Shown piece after piece: positions 1 to 5,396 of a stretch of 7,152 nucleotides of DNA. Made by a program: the position numbers and the translations under genes. Where the stretch lies: NCBI GenBank assembly GCA_013813135.1, contig JACCSF010000385.1, positions 1 through 7,152 of the forward strand, given 5' to 3'. The DNA comes from Thermoleophilaceae bacterium. GTDB lineage: Bacteria; Actinomycetota; Thermoleophilia; Solirubrobacterales; Thermoleophilaceae. Numbering within the stretch: position 1 is the first letter of the stretch; each line of letters begins with the position of its first letter. The notes beneath the pieces are model-generated. The model was not told the origin of the DNA, did no database searches, and was given only the letters and a program-made list of their open reading frames with translations.

Positions 1-250
1 GCTCCGAGGGCCTGCCCGGGACGGGCGGGGGCGCAGGGGCCGAGGGCGCCGCGGGTTGCTGCGGCTGCGCAACGACGCGGCCCGGCACCGCCGGTGTCCC
101 CTGCTCCAAACGCTCGGGCGCGCGCCCGGCCCACTCTCGCAGCCGCTTGACGTCGCGCGCCTGCGAGAAGTAGAGAGCCGAGAGCACCGCCAGCCCCAAC
201 ACCGAGGCCAGCCCGGCGTAGGCGCCGATCTCCTGGACTATCTCCGGCAA
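1..250 (-). CDS. Small membrane-anchored Pro/Ala-rich protein, N-terminal part (runs off the left edge)
   Basis: The reading frame is open from a TTG at 250 to the window edge and gives 83 residues beginning M-PEIVQEIGAYAGLASV. Residues about 9-28 form one hydrophobic segment. A charged stretch follows (ARDVKRLREWAGRAPERLEQ, 31-50), then a low-complexity Pro/Ala/Gln tail from about residue 52. This suggests a single-pass anchor with a flexible linker leading to a domain outside the window. From memory, proteins with this N-terminus are common in Thermoleophilia and some end in a LytR C-terminal-like domain; that end cannot be seen here, so no function is assigned. I chose the TTG because the predicted protein begins naturally there: upstream the frame is open to the TGA at 310-308 but offers no other start codon. 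There is no Shine-Dalgarno. It lies 57 bases after the dehydratase, on the same strand and in the same frame, separated by a hairpin. Confidence 0.7.
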   Translation of the reverse strand, partial: MPEIVQEIGAYAGLASVLGLAVLSALYFSQARDVKRLREWAGRAPERLEQGTPAVPGRVVAQPQQPAAPSAPAPPPVPGRPSE

Positions 251-257
251 GGGTCGA

Positions 258-263
258 ACTGTA
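258..263 (-). promoter_or_regulatory. Candidate -10 element for a leaderless transcript
   Basis: Read on the minus strand this is TACAGT, which fits the TAnnnT form of a -10 box. It ends 7 bases before the TTG start at 250, so transcription would begin at or next to the start codon. That would explain why the gene has no Shine-Dalgarno. No convincing -35 hexamer is present about 17 bases further upstream (AGGACG). It is a single short motif and could be chance. Confidence 0.25.
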
Positions 264-280
264 GAACGCCAGGCGGCGTG

Positions 281-304
281 CGTCCTCGCCGAGCGGCGAG
301 GACG
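281..304 (-). terminator. Perfect 11-bp inverted repeat after the dehydratase gene
   Basis: Bases 281-291 (CGTCCTCGCCG) are the exact reverse complement of 294-304 (CGGCGAGGACG), with only AG between them. The transcript would fold into a very stable hairpin with an effective 4-base loop. It starts 3 bases after the dehydratase stop codon and ends 30 bases before the next start codon, where an intrinsic terminator would be expected. There is no T-tract on either side. U-less hairpin terminators have been proposed in high-GC actinobacteria, so this is either a terminator or an mRNA-stabilising 3' end. Confidence 0.5.
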
Positions 305-307
305 GCC

Positions 308-2179
308 TCAGCTGCCCGCCGTCACCGCCAGCGAGCGCTCTGTCGACAGCTCCGCCACCGCGCCCGCCAGCGCCGCCGCATCCCCGCCGTAGACCAGCGC
401 CTCGATGCGCGCGAAGGCGCTCTCCACCCACTCGGGCTCGAGCGGCTGCTGGATCGCGTAGACGATCTTCTCGGCCGGCGTCGGCTGCGGCCGCTCGCCC
501 GGGTTGAACAGCTCTTCGTGGATCTTCTCCCCCGGACGCCGCCCGACGATCTCGATCGTGATGTCCACGTCGGGCTCATACCCCGCCAGTCGGATCATGT
601 TGGCCGCGAGCTCGATGATCTTGACCGGTTCGCCCATCTCGAGCACGAACACCTCGCCGCCGGTGGCCAGCTCGCCCGAGCGGATGATCAGCTGCACCGC
701 CTCGGGGATCGTCATGAAGTAGCGGGTCATCCGGGAATCGGTGACCGTGACGGGTCCACCCTTGGCGATCTGGCGCCGGAAGATCGGCACGACGGAGCCC
801 GACGACCCGAGTACGTTCCCGAACCGCACGGAGGCGTAGCGCGTGCCCTTCCAGCGGTTCTGCGCCGCTTCCACCGCCCACTCCGCGAGCGCCTTCGACG
901 CCCCCATCACGGTGGCGGGGCTGACCGCCTTGTCGGTCGACACGAGCACGAACCGCTCGACGCCGACCTCGCCCGCGGCGGCGGCCACGATGCGCGTGGC
1001 GACGGCGTTGTTGCGCACTGCCTCGACCGGGTTCTCCTCCATCAGCGGCACGTGTTTGTACGCGGCCGCGTGAAACACAACCGACGGCGAGTACTCCTCG
1101 AAGGCCTCGCGCACCCGCGTGGCGTCCTTGCAGTCGGCCAGCACCGAAGCCGCGCGCGCGAAGTGCCGCTCCTCCTCCAGCTCGCGCCGGATCTCGAACA
1201 GCGCGTTCTCCGAGTTCTCCACGAGCACGAGCAGCTTCGGCCCGACGCGCGCGATCTGGCGGCACAGCTCCGAGCCGATCGAGCCACCGGCGCCCGTGAC
1301 AAGCACGACGCGCCCTGACAGATACGCGCCCACGCGATCGATCTCTACGCGAACGGGCTCGCGGCCGAGCACGTCCTCCACCTGAACCTCGCGCACCTGG
1401 CGCATCAGGTTCACGCCGCCGGAGAGCAGCTCGAAGGTGGTGGGCAGCATCCGCACTGGGATGGCGCGGTCGCGGCAGGCGGTGACGACGCGCTGGCGCA
1501 GGATGCCGGGCGCCGACGGGATGGCGATGATCACCTCGTCAGGCTTGACCGCGTCGAGCACGCGCTGCAGCTCGTCGGTGGTGCCGAGCACCTTGTGCCC
1601 CGCCACCCGCATGCCCTGCTTGCGCGGATCGTCGTCCACGAACCCGACCGGCGCGCTGCGCAGCCCCGGGTTGCGGCGCAGCTCGAGGGCCACCTGTTGG
1701 CCGCCGTTGCCGGCGCCCACGATCAGCACCTCGTGCCCCGCGCGTTCGAGCATCGCTCCGCGCGCCGGCCGCTCGACCGCCCAGCGCACCGCGAAGCGCG
1801 CACCGCACGCGAACACCAACGCGAGCAGGAAGTCGAGCGCGATCACGCTGCGCGGCGGGTCGTGGCGCCCGATCGAGAAGAGGAACAGCACCACGATCAG
1901 GCCCGCGGTGGAGACGACCGTGGCCTTGAGGATCGTCTCGAAGTCCTTCTGGTCGACGAACCGCCAGAGCTTCGAATAGAGGCCGAACGCGGCGTATATG
2001 GCCACCTGCATCGGGACGGTGAGCCAAATCGTGCCGGCCAGCAGGTGCTCGTACTTGCTGGGGATCCCGTCGTCGAAGCGCAGGTAGTACGCCAGGTAGT
2101 AGGCGAGCCCGAGCAGCGCGGCGTCCACGCCGACCTGGCCGACGCGCCGAACGCTCACTGAAGAAGGCAGGGATCTCAT
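308..2179 (-). CDS. Membrane-anchored nucleotide-sugar 4,6-dehydratase (CapD/FlaA1/PglF/WbpM family)
   Basis: This 623-residue protein has the full large-form layout. It starts with an N-terminal membrane domain with about four hydrophobic segments (roughly 13-33, 46-66, 86-103, 111-131). A CoA-binding-like Rossmann domain follows, with GAGNGG at 155-160. The catalytic extended SDR domain has TGAGGSIGSE at 295-304. Within it, HAAAYKHVPLME (370-381), STDK (414-417), MGASK (425-429) and RFGNVLGSSGSV (452-463) are all present. Met425 stands where classical SDRs have the catalytic Tyr, and Lys429 is kept; this Met form is typical of the large membrane-bound WbpM/PglF type. Such enzymes convert UDP-GlcNAc (or a related UDP-sugar) to the 4-keto-6-deoxy sugar at the inner face of the membrane. 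The ATG overlaps the stop of the upstream gene as ATGA and has no Shine-Dalgarno, which points to translational coupling. With the aminotransferase two genes upstream it would supply a 4-amino-4,6-dideoxy sugar. The family is clear; the exact substrate is inferred. Confidence 0.93.
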   Translation of the reverse strand: MRSLPSSVSVRRVGQVGVDAALLGLAYYLAYYLRFDDGIPSKYEHLLAGTIWLTVPMQVAIYAAFGLYSKLWRFVDQKDFETILKATVVSTAGLIVVLFLFSIGRHDPPRSVIALDFLLALVFACGARFAVRWAVERPARGAMLERAGHEVLIVGAGNGGQQVALELRRNPGLRSAPVGFVDDDPRKQGMRVAGHKVLGTTDELQRVLDAVKPDEVIIAIPSAPGILRQRVVTACRDRAIPVRMLPTTFELLSGGVNLMRQVREVQVEDVLGREPVRVEIDRVGAYLSGRVVLVTGAGGSIGSELCRQIARVGPKLLVLVENSENALFEIRRELEEERHFARAASVLADCKDATRVREAFEEYSPSVVFHAAAYKHVPLMEENPVEAVRNNAVATRIVAAAAGEVGVERFVLVSTDKAVSPATVMGASKALAEWAVEAAQNRWKGTRYASVRFGNVLGSSGSVVPIFRRQIAKGGPVTVTDSRMTRYFMTIPEAVQLIIRSGELATGGEVFVLEMGEPVKIIELAANMIRLAGYEPDVDITIEIVGRRPGEKIHEELFNPGERPQPTPAEKIVYAIQQPLEPEWVESAFARIEALVYGGDAAALAGAVAELSTERSLAVTAGS

Positions 2180-3168
2180 GATTCGCTGGCGGCGAGCAGC
2201 ATTTTGACGAGTTCGCGCGGGTCGCGCCGGACGCGCAAGGCGCCATTCGCGTGCCGGCGTCCGATTTCGATTTGGCCCGGGTCCTCGAGCTTCCGCAGCC
2301 GCCCCTCGCGGAGCAGCGCCTCGTCGACGGCGCCGAGCCTGCCCTCGAAGGTAGTGAATACGGGTGTGCCCAATGCCACGGCTTCGCGATTCATCGTGCC
2401 GCCCGCCGAGATCACGAGGTCGGCGTAGGCCACCAGGCTCTGGGCGTCGATGGCGTGCTCGGGCACGATGAATGCCCCGAGCTCCGCCCGCTGCGCGGCC
2501 GTTCGCGGCAGGACCACCGTCTGTGCCTCGCTCGCGGCAAGCCGGTCGAGCACCGACCGGAAGAGCGGATTCTCGAAGCGGTGGTAGAGCGAGACCTCAG
2601 GCGGCGTGCGCACGACGACGAGCGGGCGGGCGCGGTCCAGGCCGAGCTCCTCGAGCACCGCCCGGTCGGCCTCGAAGTCCGCGAGGTAGTACTCCTCCTT
2701 GAGGCCCGGATAGGCGTGAATCTTGCCGCGCGCCCCGTAGCGCTCGAGGCGCTCGGACGGAATCGCGTCGGGAACCACCACTGCACGGGCGAGGCGGCAG
2801 TTGATCTGGTGCTGGGCGGTCGCCCACTCGTAGTCGAAGGAGGTCGCGCTCGGAACCCGCAGCAGCTTGGCCGCCACGCTGACGTCGTTCGAGCCGTGGC
2901 CGATCGCCACGTCGAAGCGGCGCCCGTGCGCCCAGCGCACCAGGGCGAGGCTGCGTGAAGCGAGGCCGAGTGCCTTGCTCGCCAGCCGGCCGCCGCGGTG
3001 ACGGCCGACGGCGGTGTGCGCGATTCCGAAGCGCTCACACAGCTCCAGCGTCTGCGCGAAGTCGCGAGCGGTGACCTCGACCTCGTGCCCGTCCGCACGC
3101 ATGACCTCGATCAGGGGTCGCAGGACAAGGACGTGCGGGCTGTTGGTCAGGTCGACCCAGATGCGCAC
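2176..3168 (-). CDS. DUF354-family GT-B glycosyltransferase-like protein
   Basis: This 330-residue protein matches the DUF354 family (GT-B fold, related to MurG and UDP-GlcNAc 2-epimerases). It opens with the characteristic MRIWVDLTNSPHV, followed by GHGS at 90-93, FDYEW at 111-115, YPGLKEEYYL at 153-162 and VRTPPE at 186-191. A nucleotide-sugar-binding-type loop, SAGGTMNREAVALGTP, lies at 254-269. There are no membrane segments, so it should be cytosolic or peripheral. Its length is usual for the family. Translation starts at a GTG: it is the codon that gives the conserved N-terminus, and GGGAGGT sits 9 bases upstream. The gene overlaps the aminotransferase by 22 bases and the dehydratase by 4, placing it inside a surface-sugar operon. 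Most DUF354 proteins lack a tested function. A role as the transferase (or an epimerase-like enzyme) acting on the sugar made by its neighbours is inference. Confidence 0.88.
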   Translation of the reverse strand: MRIWVDLTNSPHVLVLRPLIEVMRADGHEVEVTARDFAQTLELCERFGIAHTAVGRHRGGRLASKALGLASRSLALVRWAHGRRFDVAIGHGSNDVSVAAKLLRVPSATSFDYEWATAQHQINCRLARAVVVPDAIPSERLERYGARGKIHAYPGLKEEYYLADFEADRAVLEELGLDRARPLVVVRTPPEVSLYHRFENPLFRSVLDRLAASEAQTVVLPRTAAQRAELGAFIVPEHAIDAQSLVAYADLVISAGGTMNREAVALGTPVFTTFEGRLGAVDEALLREGRLRKLEDPGQIEIGRRHANGALRVRRDPRELVKMLLAASES

Positions 3169-4187
3169 GCCGCCACGACCTCCCTGACCTGGTCCTCGGT
3201 CAGATCCTTTCCCATCGGCAGAGCGTGGTTGGTGCGGGCCGCCTCCTCCGTCCCGGGCAGGTGGGCGTCGCTGCCTATGGCCGGCTGGCGGTGCACCGGC
3301 ACGCGGTAGTAGCCGCGCCCGATCGCGAGCCGCTCGGCGCGCACCACGTACAGGTGGTAGACGTGCCGCGCGCCTTCGATCGAGTGGGGCAGGGTCGCGT
3401 GCTCGCCAAGGCCGAGGCGCTCGTAGGCGGCCGCCGCCGCGCGGCGACGCTCGTTCCAGCTGTCGAGCTCGGGCAGCAGCACGCGCAGCACCGCCGCCTG
3501 CATCTCGTCGAGCCGCGAGTTGTAGCCAACCTCGGTGAAGGTCTGCTTGTCGGTCGAGCCGTGGAAGCGCAGCAGCCGTGCCAGCCCGGCCACGCGGTCG
3601 TCGTCGGTGACGACGGCCCCGCCGTCGCCCAGGCAGGGCAGGTTCTTCGCCGGGAAGAACGAAAACGTGGCGGCGTCCGCGAGAGCGCCCGCCTTCACGC
3701 CGTCGAGCGTCGCCCCCGCGGCCTGGGCCGCGTCCTCCACCACCGGCACCCCCAGCTCGCGCAGCGCCGGTACCGGGGCGAGGTTGCCGAACAGGTGCAC
3801 GGGGACGATTGCCTTCGTGCGCGGCGTCAGCACCGCTCTGACCGTCTCGGCCGTGACGCAGAAGGTGTCCGGGTCGATGTCGCAGAACACCGGCGTCGCG
3901 CCGGCGACGATCGCGGCCTCGGCGGTGGCGTAGAACGTGAATGAGGGCATCACGACCTCGTCGCCGGGTCCGACGCCGAGCCCGCGCAGCGCGATCGTCA
4001 GTGCATCGGTGCCGTTGGCCACCCCGATGCAGTGCCCGACGCCCAGGTAGGCGGCGAACTCGGCCTCGAACGCCTCCACCTCCGGGCCGAGGATGTAGCG
4101 CCCGGAGCGCGCGACACGGTCGATCGCCTCGGTGAGTCGATCGTGGTACGGCGCGAGCGAAGAGGCGAATAGCGGCACATCGGTCAT
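3147..4187 (-). CDS. PLP-dependent sugar aminotransferase, DegT/DnrJ/EryC1/StrS family
   Basis: This 346-residue fold-type I aminotransferase should add an amino group from glutamate to a keto-sugar nucleotide. The family landmarks are in order: GRYILGPEVEAFE (29-41), the cofactor phosphate loop NGTDAL (58-63), MPSFTFYAT (80-88), VPVHLFGN (128-135), EDAAQAAGA (151-159) with Asp152 for the pyridine nitrogen, and FSFFPAKNL with Lys181 as the Schiff-base lysine. GDGGAVVTDD and GYNSRLDEMQAAVL (221-234) follow. The protein is somewhat short for a family that usually runs to about 360-400 residues. Between VVRAERLA and IGRGYYRVPVHRQP the helix normally ending in a 'GI' turn seems shortened by roughly 7-13 residues, in frame. 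It is the first gene of the leftward operon, starts 28 bases from the divergent DedA gene and has no evident Shine-Dalgarno. Paired with the 4,6-dehydratase it likely makes a UDP-4-amino-4,6-dideoxy sugar, as PglE does after PglF. The family is certain; the substrate is inferred. Confidence 0.93.
   Translation of the reverse strand: MTDVPLFASSLAPYHDRLTEAIDRVARSGRYILGPEVEAFEAEFAAYLGVGHCIGVANGTDALTIALRGLGVGPGDEVVMPSFTFYATAEAAIVAGATPVFCDIDPDTFCVTAETVRAVLTPRTKAIVPVHLFGNLAPVPALRELGVPVVEDAAQAAGATLDGVKAGALADAATFSFFPAKNLPCLGDGGAVVTDDDRVAGLARLLRFHGSTDKQTFTEVGYNSRLDEMQAAVLRVLLPELDSWNERRRAAAAAYERLGLGEHATLPHSIEGARHVYHLYVVRAERLAIGRGYYRVPVHRQPAIGSDAHLPGTEEAARTNHALPMGKDLTEDQVREVVAACASGST
3178..3184 (-). promoter_or_regulatory. 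Shine-Dalgarno of the DUF354 gene
   Basis: On the minus strand this reads GGGAGGT and ends 9 bases before the GTG at 3168. It lies inside the last codons of the aminotransferase gene. It is the only clear Shine-Dalgarno I found ahead of a gene in the window, and it supports the GTG as the true start. Confidence 0.7.
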
Positions 4188-4215
4188 AGGCGGCTCGCTA
4201 CCCTACTTCGCTCCC
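4188..4215. promoter_or_regulatory. Compact divergent promoter region with a near-symmetric -10 element
   Basis: Only 28 bases separate the two divergent start codons. In them, TACCCTA (4199-4205) provides TAnnnT on both strands: TACCCT on plus, ending 11 bases before the DedA ATG, and TAGGGT on minus, ending 12 bases before the aminotransferase ATG. Both transcripts would have leaders of only a few bases, which agrees with the lack of Shine-Dalgarno sequences. No clear -35 hexamers are visible; if present they would lie inside the opposite gene. That a promoter must be near follows from the layout; the exact element is inference. Confidence 0.45.
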
Positions 4216-4875
4216 ATGCCCGTGCTCGCCTCGATCACGGACCCGATTGTCGAGGTGGCCGTGGACGTCGTGGATGCGATGGGGCTTCCCGGAGTGTTCG
4301 TGTTGATGTTCCTGGAGAGCGCCTGCATCCCCGTGCCAAGCGAAGCCACCATGCTGTTCGCCGGCTTCAATGTCTCCAACGGCGAGTACAGCCTGTTCGC
4401 CGCCACGGCGGTCGGGTCGATCGCCAACCTGGCGGGCTCCTGGCTGGCCTACTGGGTCGGCTACGTCGGGCGCGTAGACATCCTCGAGAAGCACGGCCGC
4501 AAGCTGCACATCAAGAAGAGCCACCTCGAGTGGGCCGACCGCTGGTTCGAGCGCCACGGCGACGCCACCGTCTTCTTTACCCGCATGCTGCCGATCATCC
4601 GGACGTTCATCTCGCTGCCGGCCGGGGTGGCGCGCATGCCCTTCTGGCGCTTCAGCGTGCTCACGCTCGCCGGCTGCATCCCGTGGGTCCTGATGCTCAC
4701 GTTCATCGGGCGGGAGGCCGGCGACAACTGGGAGGACTGGAAGGACAGCCTCCACTACGCGGACTACGCGGTCGCGGCGGGGATCGTCCTCGGGGTGGCC
4801 TACCTGCTAATCCGGGCTCGGCGGCGCCGGAAGGCCGACCGCTCCGGCGGCGACCCCGCGCCAGAGTCCGTCTGA
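4216..4875 (+). CDS. DedA-family membrane protein (candidate undecaprenyl-phosphate translocase)
   Basis: This 219-residue polytopic inner-membrane protein carries the DedA/SNARE-associated (VTT) domain. The signature FLESACIPVPSEATMLFAGF lies at 32-51, a second reentrant-type block VFFTRMLPIIRTF at 119-131, then SLPAGVARMPFWRF (133-146) and GCIPW (153-157). Arg123 and Arg129 sit six apart, like the arginine pair known to be essential in E. coli YqjA/YghB. A last hydrophobic segment (about 184-199) ends in an Arg/Lys-rich, probably cytosolic tail. I chose the ATG at 4216. An in-frame ATG at 4132 would add 28 unlike residues, lies inside the divergent aminotransferase gene, and is upstream of the candidate promoter. 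Some DedA proteins (UptA) flip undecaprenyl phosphate back across the membrane. The adjoining UppP homologue makes that job plausible here, but a general membrane-homeostasis role is possible. The family is certain; the cargo is inferred. Confidence 0.92.
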   Translation: MPVLASITDPIVEVAVDVVDAMGLPGVFVLMFLESACIPVPSEATMLFAGFNVSNGEYSLFAATAVGSIANLAGSWLAYWVGYVGRVDILEKHGRKLHIKKSHLEWADRWFERHGDATVFFTRMLPIIRTFISLPAGVARMPFWRFSVLTLAGCIPWVLMLTFIGREAGDNWEDWKDSLHYADYAVAAGIVLGVAYLLIRARRRRKADRSGGDPAPESV

Positions 4876-5330
4876 GCGCTCTCCCGCCGCACCGGGCATT
4901 GCTGCTGGGCCTGCTGCAGGGCCCGGCGGAGTTGCTGCCCGTGTCGAGCTCGGGCCATCTGGCACTGGTCCCGCGCCTGCTCGGCTGGGACTACCCCGAC
5001 CTCCCGGCCGAAGCGCGCAAGACGTTCGAGGTGGCCGTGCACGCCGGCTCGGCGCCGGCGATCGCGCTGGCCCTCCGCGGCGGGCTTGGCCGCAACTCGC
5101 ACCTCCTGGCCCTCACCCTGCTGCCCCCGGCGGCAGCGGGCCTGCTCTTCGAGCAGCCGATCGAGCGCCGGCTCGGCGGCGTGGGTGCTGCGGCGGCCTG
5201 CGCATCGGCGCTCGCGACGCTGCCGCTGGCACGCGGTACCGCCTGGGGCGGGATCGGCCTGTACCGCATTGCCCTGGGCGTCAGCGCGTTGTGTATACGC
5301 GCCAGGCGCCCGCACGGTCCGCTGGCGTAG
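4872..5330 (+). CDS. uppP: Internally deleted undecaprenyl-diphosphatase (UppP/BacA) homologue, probably non-catalytic
   Basis: UppP removes a phosphate from undecaprenyl diphosphate at the membrane to recycle the cell-wall lipid carrier. The N-terminal half is clear: LLLGLLQGPAELLPVSSSGH (10-29, with Glu20 and His29 matching E. coli Glu21 and His30), then KTFEVAVHAGSA and a GLLFEQPIERRLGG block. The last segment, YRIALGVSALCIRARR, matches the usual C-terminal membrane helix. Between them about 100 residues are absent, including the second catalytic motif PGxSRSG with its essential Arg. The frame is intact and gives about 152 residues instead of the usual 260-280. The start is uncertain. A CTG at 4872 overlaps the DedA stop (CTGA) and gives family-like spacing; a TTG at 4899 gives 143 residues and trims the first helix. 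No ATG or GTG fits downstream of the DedA stop. It is likely co-transcribed with DedA. It may be a decaying gene, a non-catalytic protein, or an assembly collapse. Confidence 0.8.
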   Translation: MSALPPHRALLLGLLQGPAELLPVSSSGHLALVPRLLGWDYPDLPAEARKTFEVAVHAGSAPAIALALRGGLGRNSHLLALTLLPPAAAGLLFEQPIERRLGGVGAAAACASALATLPLARGTAWGGIGLYRIALGVSALCIRARRPHGPLA

Positions 5331-5358
5331 CGACCAAACCGGACCTACGCTGGAGCCA

Positions 5359-5385
5359 GCAGGGGGATAACGACTGTCCCCCTGC
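5359..5385 (+). repeat. 9-bp perfect inverted repeat ahead of the phosphatase gene
   Basis: GCAGGGGGA (5359-5367) and TCCCCCTGC (5377-5385) are exact reverse complements around the 9-base loop TAACGACTG. The repeat ends 11 bases before the ATG at 5397 and starts 28 bases after the uppP stop. A weak TAnnnT box, TACGCT (5346-5351), lies just upstream, so a transcript from it would begin at about the foot of the hairpin. There is no T-tract. It could be an operator for a dimeric regulator, a 5' mRNA hairpin or a weak terminator for the DedA-uppP unit; the sequence does not decide. Confidence 0.5.
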
Positions 5386-5396
5386 GCCAACCTTCC

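Noticed and set aside
56..1318. Long plus-strand open frame (420 codons) opposite the dehydratase gene
   Set aside because: Its translation is Arg/His/Leu-rich with no recognisable motif, and the minus strand here encodes a clear, conserved dehydratase. Long antisense frames are expected at this GC content.
3225..3944. Plus-strand open frame of 239 codons opposite the aminotransferase
   Set aside because: No recognisable motif; the opposite strand encodes all PLP-aminotransferase landmarks.
4132..4215. Earlier in-frame ATG for the DedA protein
   Set aside because: It lies within the divergent aminotransferase gene, adds residues unlike DedA N-termini, and would place the start upstream of the candidate promoter.
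4530..4871. Upstream extension of the uppP frame into the DedA gene, making a 266-codon protein
   Set aside because: The first 114 codons are out-of-frame DedA sequence (Arg/His/Pro-rich) without family similarity. The near-normal UppP length it would give is a coincidence.
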